Below, piece by piece: positions 10,662 to 19,064 of a DNA stretch of 64,000 bases. The notes beneath the pieces are model-generated. The model made no database searches, had not been told where the DNA came from, and saw only the letters and a program-made list of their open reading frames with translations. Numbering within the stretch: position 1 is the stretch's first letter; the number at the start of each line of letters is the position of its first letter. The position numbers and the translations under genes are program-made. Source of the DNA: Sphingobium lignivorans (GTDB lineage: Bacteria > Pseudomonadota > Alphaproteobacteria > Sphingomonadales > Sphingomonadaceae); NCBI RefSeq assembly GCF_014203955.1, contig NZ_JACHKA010000001.1, positions 1,860,001 to 1,924,000 of the forward strand. The letters run 5' to 3'.

Positions 10662-11066
10662 ATGCTGCCGCTTCGTGCCCTTTTCCTGCGTCATCGCGCA
10701 ATCGCCCTGCTGCTGGTGCTCGCCGCGCTGTGCATGAAGGCGCTGGTGCCGGGCGGCTATATGATCGGGCAGAGCAGCAAGGTGCTGACCGTCCAGATCT
10801 GCCATGACGGGCTCGGCGAGCCGATCACCAGGCAAATCGTCATCCCGATGAACGGCGAACCCGGCGATCACGGCAGCAAGCAGGGGAAAAGCGACTGCGC
10901 TTTCTCCTCCCTCTCCATGGCTTCGCTGGCCGGGGCGGGGCCGGCGCTGCTCGCCATCGCGCTCGCCTTCATCATCGCGCTCGGCTTCGCGCCGGTGCGG
11001 CTGCCGCATCCCCAGCGCATCTTCCATCTCCGTCCGCCGCTGCGCGGGCCACCGGCGTTCGCCTGA
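10662..11066 (+). CDS. DUF2946-type exported small protein
   Basis: 134 residues. An N-terminal hydrophobic segment (AIALLLVLAALCMKALVPGG) is followed by the pattern VQICHDG and SDCAFSS, then a second hydrophobic helix and a proline-rich tail. The GGYMI and ICHDG features resemble the DUF2946 family, often found next to copper- or iron-linked TonB receptors. Cys and His residues could bind a metal. ATG 10662 has AAGGA upstream. It heads a unit running to the TonB receptor and PepSY protein downstream. Function is unknown; the metal link is inferred from context. Confidence 0.6.
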   Translation: MLPLRALFLRHRAIALLLVLAALCMKALVPGGYMIGQSSKVLTVQICHDGLGEPITRQIVIPMNGEPGDHGSKQGKSDCAFSSLSMASLAGAGPALLAIALAFIIALGFAPVRLPHPQRIFHLRPPLRGPPAFA

Positions 11067-11144
11067 CAAAACCGCATTTTGTCGGACCGGCCGGTCTGAG
11101 CGCCTGATCGCGCGCATGCACCGGCCCTGCCGGAGCATTTTCCT

Positions 11145-11682
11145 ATGTATCAGTTACTGCGCCGTTCACCCGAACGGCCCTGGGGCGCGCCCCGCCACGA
11201 GCTGCCGCCCGGTTCACGTCGAGACGACACGACCGACCATCCCCTCATCCTGCACATGCGGGAGAACCGCTCGCACCTGACCCGCGCGGCGCGGGCGTGC
11301 GTCGGGATGATCGCCCTGCTGTTCATGCTGACTACCCTTGGTCCCGCGATGGAGGGGCAATGGCCGGTGCCGGTCTTCTCGATGATCACCATCGCGGCGC
11401 TGACCTTCGCGCTGGAGCGGCATGCACGGTCCCGGCCCGCCAGCGAGACGCTCGAGCTCGGTGACGGGCCGCGTGCGGCACCGCGACAGCGCCGGGCGGA
11501 GCGCGGACTATCCCGCCTGCTGGGTGCGGCTCGCCACGGAAGGGCGAAGCGCGGCCGAATTGCGCCTGCTCTTGCGGTGCCGGGAGGGCGTGATCGAGTT
11601 CGGGCGCTGCCTGAGCCTCGACGAGAAGCGAGAGGTGGCGCCGCTGGTGGCGCGCGCCCTCGCCGCCGCGCGGGGGCGTTGA
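11145..11682 (+). pseudogene. DUF2244-like membrane protein gene, frameshifted
   Basis: The first part (11145 to about 11466) encodes a two-helix membrane segment (GMIALLFMLTTLGPAM and GQWPVPVFSMITIAALTFAL) typical of DUF2244 proteins. The matching C-terminal half (WVRLATEGRSAAELRLLLR and VIEFGRCLSLDEKREVAPLV) is in the next frame and stops at 11682. Removing one base in GGGCC near 11467-11470 would join them into one protein of about 178 residues. It is therefore a broken gene or a sequencing or assembly error. The stop is followed 2 nt later by the ATG of the next small gene. The family match is by eye. Confidence 0.55.
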
Positions 11683-11684
11683 GA

Positions 11685-11891
11685 ATGCGCTGGCTCGCTC
11701 TTCCCGAGAGGCGCGCGCGGCAACTGCGCCGCTTCCGCCGCCGCACCTGGCTGCTGGTCGCGCTGTGCTTCGTCGCGCGCGGCGCGGACGCGGCACTGGG
11801 GCTCGACCTCATCGAACATATCCCGCCGGTCGCCGCCCAGGACGCGGCGACCTGCCCGCATGACGCCCGCCATTCCGGCGCCGGCGCCTGA
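11685..11891 (+). CDS. Small single-pass membrane protein upstream of TonB receptor
   Basis: 68 residues: an Arg-rich N-terminus (RRARQLRRFRRR), one hydrophobic segment (TWLLVALCFVARGADAALGL) and a tail with Cys and several His (CPHDARHSG). The ATG lies 2 nt after the stop of the frameshifted DUF2244 gene, so it probably belongs to the same transcript, and the TonB receptor starts 30 bp downstream. I do not recognise a family. The His/Cys tail may relate to metal handling like its neighbours. It shares its reading frame with the upstream gene, which adds some doubt. Confidence 0.4.
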   Translation: MRWLALPERRARQLRRFRRRTWLLVALCFVARGADAALGLDLIEHIPPVAAQDAATCPHDARHSGAGA

Positions 11892-11921
11892 CCAGACCAT
11901 ATCCAGACAGGAACACAGACC

Positions 11922-13952
11922 ATGAAGACGTCCATCATCGCGCTTGGCGCAGCTCTTGCCGCGACCGTGCCGGCGCAGGCCCAGACCGGAGCCCCGACCG
12001 GGACCGGAACGAGAAGCTCTGCACCGGATGACATCCTCGTCATCGGCACACTCAATACCGATCAGGCCCGCACCGAGATCGAGAGAACGCCCGGTGGGGT
12101 GGAGGTGGTCCCGGATACGGCGTTCAAGAATACGCCGGTCCAGCATATCAAGGACATTTTGGGCTATGTGCCGGGCGTCATCACGCAGCCGCGCATGGGC
12201 GACGATGCGCGCGTCTCGGTGCGCGGATCGGGGCTGTCGCGGGCTTACGGCGCGCGCGGCATTTCCCTGCTGCTCGACGGTGTGCCGATGAACACGGCGG
12301 ATGGCCTCGTCGACTTCTTCGAGGTCGATCCCAGCGCCTATCGCTATGTCGAGATATTCAAGGGTGGCAATGCCCTGCGCTACGGCGCCAATGCGCTCGG
12401 CGGCGCGATCAATCTCGTTACGCCGACCGGACGCGATGCCGCGCCGCTCGATGCGCGCATCGACGTTGGCAGCTTTGGCTATGTGAAGGGGCAGGCCAGC
12501 ACAGGCGGTGTTTCAGGCGCGCTCGACTATTTCGCGACCGTCTCGGCGCAGCGGATCGGCGGCTATCGCGACCATAGCGACGGCAATGCCATTCGCGGCA
12601 ACATGAATGTCGGCTACCGAATCTCGCCCAATGTCGAGACGCGCTTCTATCTGACCGGCGCCTCCACCAATCAGCGCATTCCGGGCGAGGTCTCGAAAGC
12701 GCAGGCGCTGGACAATCCACGGGCCGCGAACCCGGGCTGGGTCGATCAGGACCAGCAGCGCAATGTCGATTCCATCCGCATCTCGAACAAGACGACGGTC
12801 CGGCTCGACCAGACAGTGCTGGAGTTCGGCGCCTTCTACAACTGGCGCCATGTCGATCACCCCATCTACCAGTATCTCGACTACACCGTGGATGATTATG
12901 GCGGGTTCCTGCGCGCCGTGGACGATCGCAATCTCGGCCGCCTGCGCAACCGGCTGATCCTCGGCGCCAATCTCCACAACGGCACGATGGATACCGAGCA
13001 GTTCGTCAATCTACCCGGCGCGGTGAAGGGCGACCTCACCCAATCCATGGTCGACAAATCGCGGAATGTCTCCATCTATGCCGAGGATTCGCTCTACGTT
13101 CAGCCCAACCTCGCGCTGATCGCGGGCGTCCAGTATCTGCACGCCACCCGCGATCGGCGGGACCGGATCGGCGCCGGCTCGGGCCGCCAAAGCTTCGACC
13201 TGTGGAGCCCGAAGTTCGGTGTACTGTGGGACGTGCAGCCGGACGTCCAGCTCTTCGCCAACATCTCGCGCAGTGCCGAAGTGCCGAGCTACGATGCGGG
13301 CATTTTCTCCTCGCCGACGACGAGCATGAAGGCGCAGCGCGCGACCACTTATGAGATCGGCACACGCGGGCGCAGCGGCATCATCGGCTGGGATGTCTCG
13401 CTGTATCGCTCGGATATCCGCGACGAGCTTCAATGCCTCACGCTCTTTCCCTGGGCGCCATGCACGACGACCAATGCCGATCGCACCGTCCATCAGGGGA
13501 TCGAGGCGGGGCTCGACGCGACCATTCCGCTCTCGGCCTCCGGTGATAGCCTCGCGCTGACCGCGGCTTACACTTTCAGCGACTTCTTCTTCGACGATGA
13601 CGCTATCTACGCCGACAATCGCATCCCCGGCGTGCCGAAACATTATCTGCGTGCCGAGATGCTCTACAAGCATCCGGGCGGCTTCTACGCTGGCCCGAAT
13701 GTCGAATGGGCGCCGGGCCATTATTTCGCCGACAATGCCAACACGCTGACGGTCGATCCCTACGCGTTGCTGAACCTCAAGGCCGGGTTGGATCTTGGCG
13801 AGCGCTGGTCGCTCTATGTCGAGGGACGCAACCTCACCGACAAGCGATACATCTCCACGGTGGCCATTGCCGGCACAGCCAGCCCGACGTCGGAGATCTT
13901 CAATCCGGGCACGGGCCGGGCGGTCTATGGCGGCCTCCGGTTCCGCTGGTGA
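11922..13952 (+). CDS. TonB-dependent outer-membrane receptor (FecA-like)
   Basis: 676-residue outer-membrane active transporter. It has a short signal peptide (ALAATVPAQAQ), a plug domain with the TonB box region DDILVIG, then RVSVRGSGLSRAYGARGISLLLDG and YVEIFKGGNALRYGANALGGAINLVTP (both quoted in part). The 22-strand barrel ends with Arg-Trp (GGLRFRW), a normal C-terminal barrel signal ending in an aromatic residue. It is followed 52 bp later by a PepSY membrane protein and preceded by DUF2946 and small membrane genes, so iron chelate or another metal is the likely substrate; no specific ligand can be read. Confidence 0.88.
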   Translation: MKTSIIALGAALAATVPAQAQTGAPTGTGTRSSAPDDILVIGTLNTDQARTEIERTPGGVEVVPDTAFKNTPVQHIKDILGYVPGVITQPRMGDDARVSVRGSGLSRAYGARGISLLLDGVPMNTADGLVDFFEVDPSAYRYVEIFKGGNALRYGANALGGAINLVTPTGRDAAPLDARIDVGSFGYVKGQASTGGVSGALDYFATVSAQRIGGYRDHSDGNAIRGNMNVGYRISPNVETRFYLTGASTNQRIPGEVSKAQALDNPRAANPGWVDQDQQRNVDSIRISNKTTVRLDQTVLEFGAFYNWRHVDHPIYQYLDYTVDDYGGFLRAVDDRNLGRLRNRLILGANLHNGTMDTEQFVNLPGAVKGDLTQSMVDKSRNVSIYAEDSLYVQPNLALIAGVQYLHATRDRRDRIGAGSGRQSFDLWSPKFGVLWDVQPDVQLFANISRSAEVPSYDAGIFSSPTTSMKAQRATTYEIGTRGRSGIIGWDVSLYRSDIRDELQCLTLFPWAPCTTTNADRTVHQGIEAGLDATIPLSASGDSLALTAAYTFSDFFFDDDAIYADNRIPGVPKHYLRAEMLYKHPGGFYAGPNVEWAPGHYFADNANTLTVDPYALLNLKAGLDLGERWSLYVEGRNLTDKRYISTVAIAGTASPTSEIFNPGTGRAVYGGLRFRW

Positions 13953-14004
13953 CCATGCGCAGCCGCAACCTGACCTTCATCAAGCGCTCCTGAGGACAAC
14001 CGAC

Positions 14005-15381
14005 ATGGCAACCGGACAGCCCCGCCCGAACAGCTATCGCACGATCTGGCGATGGCATTTCTACGCCGGGCTGTTCGTGCTGCCGTTCATCATCACCTTG
14101 TCGCTCTCGGGCGCGCTCTATCTGTTCAAGCCGCAGATCGAGCGCTGGGAGGAGCGGGGCTTCCGGGGATCGCCGGTCGCGACGCAGGTTGCGCCATCGT
14201 GGCAGGTGGACGCTGCGCTGGCCGCCTTTCCGGGTGCGCGCCTGCTGGACTACCGCTTGCCCGAGCGCGCCGGTGACGCGGCAATGGTGCGTGTCGATCT
14301 GCCGGATGGCGGAGGCGTGCGGGAGACGTTCGTCGCTGCCGACGGGGCGGTCGTGGGGAGCCTGAGGCCAGAGGCGCGCATCATGGCGCTGGTCAAGACC
14401 GTCCACAGCCAACTGATGATCGGCAAGGCCGGCAACTGGCTGGTGGAACTGGCGGCGAGCTGGGCGATCCTGATGATCGCGTCCGGCCTGTATCTCTGGT
14501 GGCCGCGCGGGCGGGGGATGGCCGGCGTGCTGTGGCCGCGGCTGACGGGCGGGCGGCGCCTGCTCTGGCGCGACCTGCATGCCGTCACGGGCTTCTGGAT
14601 TTCCGGGCTCGCGCTGGTGCTGCTGCTGACCGGCCTGCCGTGGACGGACGTCTGGGGCAGCGGCTTCAACCGGCTGCGTGCCGAGTTGGGTTGGGTGAAA
14701 GGTGCTTCGCCCTGGGTGACCGAAGAGGGGGCGGCCGAGGAACGGCAGCCGATTGCCGCAGCAGAACCCCATGCGCCTCATCATGGCGGCCATTCCGGCG
14801 CCGGGCACATGGGCGGGAATGACGGCGCCTTTTCGCCAGCACTCTTCAACACGATGGTGGCGCGGGCACGATCCGAACGTCTCGCCTTTCCCGCCATCGT
14901 CACGCCGCCCGGCGCGCCCGGCCGGTTCGGCGCGCCCGGGGAGATGGCGTGGACGATCCGCTCCGACGCGGCCAACGTGCCCCTGCAGCAGACCATCCGC
15001 TTCAGCCGCGATGGCAGCGAGCCACTCTCCCGCGAGCGGTTCGGAGACATCCATGTCATCGACCGCATGGTGGGCTACGGCATCGCCTGGCATCAGGGAC
15101 AGCTCTTCGGTCCGTTCAATCAGGCGATCGGCGTGCTGACCGCCGCCGGACTGATCACCCTGGCCGTCAGCGGCTTCATGATGTGGCGCCGGCGCAAGCC
15201 CGCGGGCAAGCTTGGCGCGCCGTCGGCGGCGGAAAGGCCGGGGCGCGTTGTCATCGCCATCCTGCTGGCCTGTGCGGCGCTGCTGCCGCTGCTCGCCCTC
15301 TCGCTGGTGCTCATCTGGCTCGTCGAACGCGCGGCTTTCCCCCGATTGCCACGGCTTGCCCGGTGGCTCGGCGCCGCATGA
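14005..15381 (+). CDS. PepSY-domain inner-membrane protein
   Basis: 458 residues with four main membrane segments: WHFYAGLFVLPFIITLSLSGALYLF near the N-terminus (quoted in part), ELAASWAILMIASGLYLWWPRGRG, GFWISGLALVLLLTGLPW, and two C-terminal helices. This is the PepSY-associated membrane fold of iron-regulated uptake proteins, some of which reduce ferric chelates in the periplasm. A His-rich loop (EPHAPHHGGHSGAGHMGGN, near residue 255) could bind metal. ATG 14005 follows GAGGACA. It lies directly after a TonB receptor, so they probably act together. Confidence 0.8.
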   Translation: MATGQPRPNSYRTIWRWHFYAGLFVLPFIITLSLSGALYLFKPQIERWEERGFRGSPVATQVAPSWQVDAALAAFPGARLLDYRLPERAGDAAMVRVDLPDGGGVRETFVAADGAVVGSLRPEARIMALVKTVHSQLMIGKAGNWLVELAASWAILMIASGLYLWWPRGRGMAGVLWPRLTGGRRLLWRDLHAVTGFWISGLALVLLLTGLPWTDVWGSGFNRLRAELGWVKGASPWVTEEGAAEERQPIAAAEPHAPHHGGHSGAGHMGGNDGAFSPALFNTMVARARSERLAFPAIVTPPGAPGRFGAPGEMAWTIRSDAANVPLQQTIRFSRDGSEPLSRERFGDIHVIDRMVGYGIAWHQGQLFGPFNQAIGVLTAAGLITLAVSGFMMWRRRKPAGKLGAPSAAERPGRVVIAILLACAALLPLLALSLVLIWLVERAAFPRLPRLARWLGAA

Positions 15382-15393
15382 CGAGGGCGAGCC

Positions 15394-15563
15394 CTAGGTC
15401 CAATCGACATTCAGCGCTAGCGGCCTGCAAATGGCGCTTTCCCGGTCTTCCGGTGCTCACGTACTTTGAGTACGCTGCGCGCCGGGTCCCGAAAAACCAC
15501 CATTTTCGTCACGCCATCATCTGGAGCCGAAGGCGTCCGTAGGACAATGTCGATCAGCCCTAG
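15394..15563. repeat. MITE-like element with imperfect terminal inverted repeats
   Basis: A 170 bp non-coding stretch bounded by 18 bp terminal inverted repeats: CTAGGTCCAATCGACATT at 15394-15411 and, on the other strand, CTAGGGCTGATCGACATT from 15563 (15 of 18 matching). It contains an internal palindrome CGTACT-TTG-AGTACG. It fills the gap between two convergent PepSY genes, and its right terminus supplies the TAG stop (15560-15562) of the left-facing one. It looks like a short mobile repeat; genome copy number would settle that. Confidence 0.55.
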
Positions 15564-16747
15564 CTGGCGCCGCCGATCGCCCCCGGGGTCAAGGCCAGCG
15601 CCAGGATGACCGCCGCGATCGATACATAGGCCCAGAGCCCCATGCCGGCCCATGCGATGCGCACCCCACCGCCTTCGACGCGATCGGCGCGCTGGATACG
15701 CCTGGCGTAGATCAGCATGCCAGTTACGGACAGGCCGGTGAGCAGCGCGCCGGCCAGGAACCAGATGATCTTGGTCGTCAGGCCGCCGAACGTGCCGAAG
15801 TGCAGCGGGTCCGCCATTTCCGAAATGCGCTGGTGGACGGAGAGGTCGCGGCCATCCAGCATGGCGGTCACGCGGCCGGTTGCCGGATCGACCGCCACGC
15901 CATTGGCGCGCTCGCGCACCAGCCAGGCGCGATCCTGCCCCAGGAAGATGACGCCATTATCCGGCGTGAAGCGGATCTCACGGATCGAGAGCGTGGGCTT
16001 CGCCGCGCGCACGGTGGCGACAAGCCGGTCGAGCGCGGGCCCTGTCACCGGCGCGGACGTGACAGCAAGGCGCGGCAGCTCCGGCACCGGCGCGCGCCCG
16101 CCGAGCGTCTCGACCAGATACCAGATGCCGGTCAGCGTCATGAGCGCTACGAACCACAGGCTCCACACGCCGGCCAGCCGGTGCAACTCCCCCTGGAAGC
16201 GCCGCGCGTCCCCACCGCGCGGGAGGCGCAGGAAGCCTCGCCACCATTTCTTGTAAGTGACGATGCCGGTGACGAGCGATGCCAGCAGCAGAAAGGCCAG
16301 CGAGCTGACGATGGGAATGCCGATCTTGGTCGGCAGCATGAGGTGCCGATGCACTTGCCGCAGGAAGCGGTGGACATTTGCCCAGCCATGCGTGCCCGTC
16401 ACCTGCGCTTCCCACGGATCGACATAGACGCGGCGCGGCGCGCCCTTGCCCATGTCCACCCATGCCTCCACGGCGAACCACGGGTCGATCGGCGCATGGA
16501 GCGTCTGCAGGCGTCCCTCCGGCTCGGCGCGCGCGGCGGCCTGCGCGATCGCGCCCCAGCTGGCAAGCGGCCGATCCTGCGGCGTGACGCGCATGGCGGG
16601 CGTCACCAGCCAGTCGATCTCATGCGCGAACACGGCAAGCGTTCCGGTGGCGAGGATGAAGGTCAGGAAGATCGAGAGCTTCAGCCCCGCCCAGCTGTGC
16701 ACGCGCCACCACAGGGAGCGCCGCTTGGGTGGTTTCACCGGTCGCAT
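15560..16747 (-). CDS. PepSY-associated inner-membrane protein (iron-uptake type)
   Basis: 395 residues with a first helix after WWRVHSWAGLKLSIFLTFILATG (quoted in part), further helices around GIPIVSSLAFLLLASLVTGIVTY and WSLWFVALMTLTGIWYLVE, and a C-terminal pair. This is the PepSY_TM fold found beside siderophore receptors, probably helping ferric-siderophore reduction or transfer at the inner membrane. It starts 6 nt after the stop of the siderophore-type receptor, so they form an operon. Its stop codon lies inside the end of the MITE-like repeat, so the C-terminus may have been changed by that insertion. Confidence 0.82.
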   Translation of the reverse strand: MRPVKPPKRRSLWWRVHSWAGLKLSIFLTFILATGTLAVFAHEIDWLVTPAMRVTPQDRPLASWGAIAQAAARAEPEGRLQTLHAPIDPWFAVEAWVDMGKGAPRRVYVDPWEAQVTGTHGWANVHRFLRQVHRHLMLPTKIGIPIVSSLAFLLLASLVTGIVTYKKWWRGFLRLPRGGDARRFQGELHRLAGVWSLWFVALMTLTGIWYLVETLGGRAPVPELPRLAVTSAPVTGPALDRLVATVRAAKPTLSIREIRFTPDNGVIFLGQDRAWLVRERANGVAVDPATGRVTAMLDGRDLSVHQRISEMADPLHFGTFGGLTTKIIWFLAGALLTGLSVTGMLIYARRIQRADRVEGGGVRIAWAGMGLWAYVSIAAVILALALTPGAIGGAS

Positions 16748-16753
16748 CGGCCG

Positions 16754-18904
16754 TCAGAACCGGACGCGCAGCTCGGCCAGGAAGGTGCGCGGCTCGCCGG
16801 GGAAATGCCCGCTCTGGGCGCTGAAGCCGGATGCGGCATAGACCTTGTCGAAGATGTTATCGACCCGGAGCAGGAGTTCGGCAAAGCCCAGCCCCTTGGT
16901 GATCGACGCGTCGAAAATGGTGTAGGGCTGCACCGACTGGCCAGAAAGACTGATGCGGCTGGACACATGCTCGCCGCCGAAGGCGAAGGCCGCGTCAAGA
17001 ACGGGAAACTGATAACGCGTCCAGAAGCCGACCTTGTGCCGGGGCGCGTTGGCGAAGCGGTCCCCGACTGCATTGGTGATCGCCTGACCGGCGACCGTCC
17101 CGGTGATCCGGGTGTCGTTATAGCCATAATTCACCAGCAAGACCCAGTCGGGCGTGATGTCGGCGGCGAGATCCACCTCGAAGCCCTTGCTCGTCACCTC
17201 GCCGATCGGGGCGAGCTGGTCGACGCCGTTCACGGGCGGAAGCGAAGGATCAACCTGCAGGATGTTCCGGCGGACGATGCGATAGGCCGCGAGATTGGCC
17301 TGGAGCCGACCCTCGAACAACTGCGTCTTCACGCCGCCTTCGACCTGATTGCCGGTGACGGGCGCAAACGGGCCGCCGGCATTGGCATCCTGGCTGGCGG
17401 CCGCCTGCGGCTCGAAGCTCTGCGACCAGCTGACATAGGTCGAGATGTCCGGCAGCGGCTTGAAGATCAGGCCCGTGCGCAACGTGACGTCACCATCCCG
17501 ATAGGAGGAGCGGTTGCTCACTGCCCCGCCGGTGCTGGTCGTCACCTTGTCCTCGAAATGATCGTAACGCACGCCGCCCACCAGCAGCAGGCTGCGCGTC
17601 AGGCTGATCTGGTCCTGCAGATAGACGCCCTGCCGCTTGGTCCGGGTATCGGTGGTGGTGAAGGGCAGCAGCGCTGCGCGCGCCGCATCGCCCTCCGCTG
17701 CGCCCCCATAAACCGGGTTGGAAAGGCTGAGGGACGTCACGCCCGTCCGCAGGATGCGGGAATCCAGCACATTCTTCTCGTCATACCAGTCCGCCCCGGC
17801 CTGGAACTTGTGCTCCATGCCGAGCAGGTCCACCCGGGCCGTGGCATTGGTCATGAACGAAAGGCCGTGGACCGGGCGGATCTGATCGCGGAACTCCCGG
17901 CGGACGAGATCGGGGTTGGCCGGATCGAGCCCGCGCGGCTCGTGATATTTCTGGGCCTCGCGCGCATCGAAATAACGCACGCCGGCGTCGAAGGTCACCC
18001 GGTCCCCCACGCTCGTCTCATAGCGGGCCTGATAGGCCTGGCTCTTGAGATGCAGGAAATCGGTCGGCTCATTGGCGTTCCAGCGGATATCCGTCAGGAA
18101 ATTGCCGGCATCATCGACAAGGACGCCGCGCAGCCGGTTGGCGCGCAGATAATTGTCGTAGATCGTGGCCTGCAGGGTGAGCTTGCCGCCTTCATTGGTG
18201 CGGATCGCGATCGCACCGTCGGCGATCTTCGCCTTGTTCGTGGTGTTGCGCCGATACGGGTCCATGGCCTCGTAGAAACCGCCGACGCGATAAGTGATGA
18301 TGCCGTCGGCATCGACGGGCCCGGTCGCCTCCGCCGAGATGCCGACGCGATCATAATTGCCGCCGGTGGCGACCATGCGCAGCGAGGATGTATCGGACGG
18401 GGTCTTGGATACGTAATTGATGATGCCGCCGGGCGATCCGGGGCCGAAGAACAGGCCTGCCGGGCCCTTCAGGACCTCCACCCGCTCGATGTTGAACAGC
18501 TGCGGGACCGAAAAGCCGATGAACGGATTGCCGCGCTGCCCGTCATAGAAGGACTGGTCCTGCCGGAATCCCCGGAAGGTCACGCCGGCATAGCTGAAGA
18601 AGCTGACGCCGGAGATGTTGCGATAGATGTCCGTTGCATCGCGCGCGCCCTGATCCGTGAACAGCTCGGAATTGATGACCTGCACGGACTGGGGAATGTT
18701 CATCGGGTCTTCCGCAGCCTTGCCGACCGTCGTCTGCTCCGCGCGATACAGGCGCTGAACACGGCCGGTGACAATGATCGTATCGGCCCCGTCGCTCTCG
18801 CCGGCATCAGCCGGAAAAGGCGCCTGCTGCGCGAGAGCCGGCACGGTAGACAGGGCGGCGGGCAGAACGACGGACGCAAGCAGGGTGTAACGGAAAACAG
18901 ACAA
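16754..18904 (-). CDS. TonB-dependent siderophore receptor (FhuA/FpvA type)
   Basis: 716 residues from a TTG start at 18904, chosen because AGGGGG lies 5 nt upstream and the product then begins with a clean signal peptide (FRYTLLASVVLPAALSTVPALAQ, quoted in part); an in-frame TTG at 18946 is the alternative. The plug shows NIPQSVQVINSELFTDQGA, typical of siderophore receptors, and VEVLKGPAGLFFGPGSPGG. The barrel ends RTFLAELRVRF. It is probably co-transcribed with the PepSY gene downstream. The ferric-siderophore role is by family; the ligand is unknown. A Fur-like palindrome lies just upstream. Confidence 0.88.
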   Translation of the reverse strand: MSVFRYTLLASVVLPAALSTVPALAQQAPFPADAGESDGADTIIVTGRVQRLYRAEQTTVGKAAEDPMNIPQSVQVINSELFTDQGARDATDIYRNISGVSFFSYAGVTFRGFRQDQSFYDGQRGNPFIGFSVPQLFNIERVEVLKGPAGLFFGPGSPGGIINYVSKTPSDTSSLRMVATGGNYDRVGISAEATGPVDADGIITYRVGGFYEAMDPYRRNTTNKAKIADGAIAIRTNEGGKLTLQATIYDNYLRANRLRGVLVDDAGNFLTDIRWNANEPTDFLHLKSQAYQARYETSVGDRVTFDAGVRYFDAREAQKYHEPRGLDPANPDLVRREFRDQIRPVHGLSFMTNATARVDLLGMEHKFQAGADWYDEKNVLDSRILRTGVTSLSLSNPVYGGAAEGDAARAALLPFTTTDTRTKRQGVYLQDQISLTRSLLLVGGVRYDHFEDKVTTSTGGAVSNRSSYRDGDVTLRTGLIFKPLPDISTYVSWSQSFEPQAAASQDANAGGPFAPVTGNQVEGGVKTQLFEGRLQANLAAYRIVRRNILQVDPSLPPVNGVDQLAPIGEVTSKGFEVDLAADITPDWVLLVNYGYNDTRITGTVAGQAITNAVGDRFANAPRHKVGFWTRYQFPVLDAAFAFGGEHVSSRISLSGQSVQPYTIFDASITKGLGFAELLLRVDNIFDKVYAASGFSAQSGHFPGEPRTFLAELRVRF

Positions 18905-18930
18905 GGCAGCCCCCTCGGAAGATTCGATAA

Positions 18931-18945
18931 TGCGAGTTAGTCGCA
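18931..18945 (-). promoter_or_regulatory. Fur-like palindrome upstream of siderophore receptor
   Basis: TGCGA-GTTAG-TCGCA at 18931-18945 is an inverted repeat (5 bp arms) 26 bp upstream of the chosen start. Its shape resembles ferric-uptake-regulator sites described in alphaproteobacteria, and iron repression would fit the receptor-PepSY operon. Assignment is by eye. Confidence 0.4.
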
Positions 18946-19064
18946 ACTATTGAAGGGCGCTTAGGAATGCAATGGCCTGTTTGTGGATTTTTCTGTTCGG
19001 GAATTGAGAGGGTTGCGCAAGCTGCGAAGGGCCGGAAGGCCGTATTGCCGCCTCGATCGTCAGG

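Noticed and set aside
15800..18940. 1046-codon plus-strand open frame
   Set aside because: It lies antisense to the PepSY and siderophore-receptor genes and has no protein-like motifs; a GC shadow.
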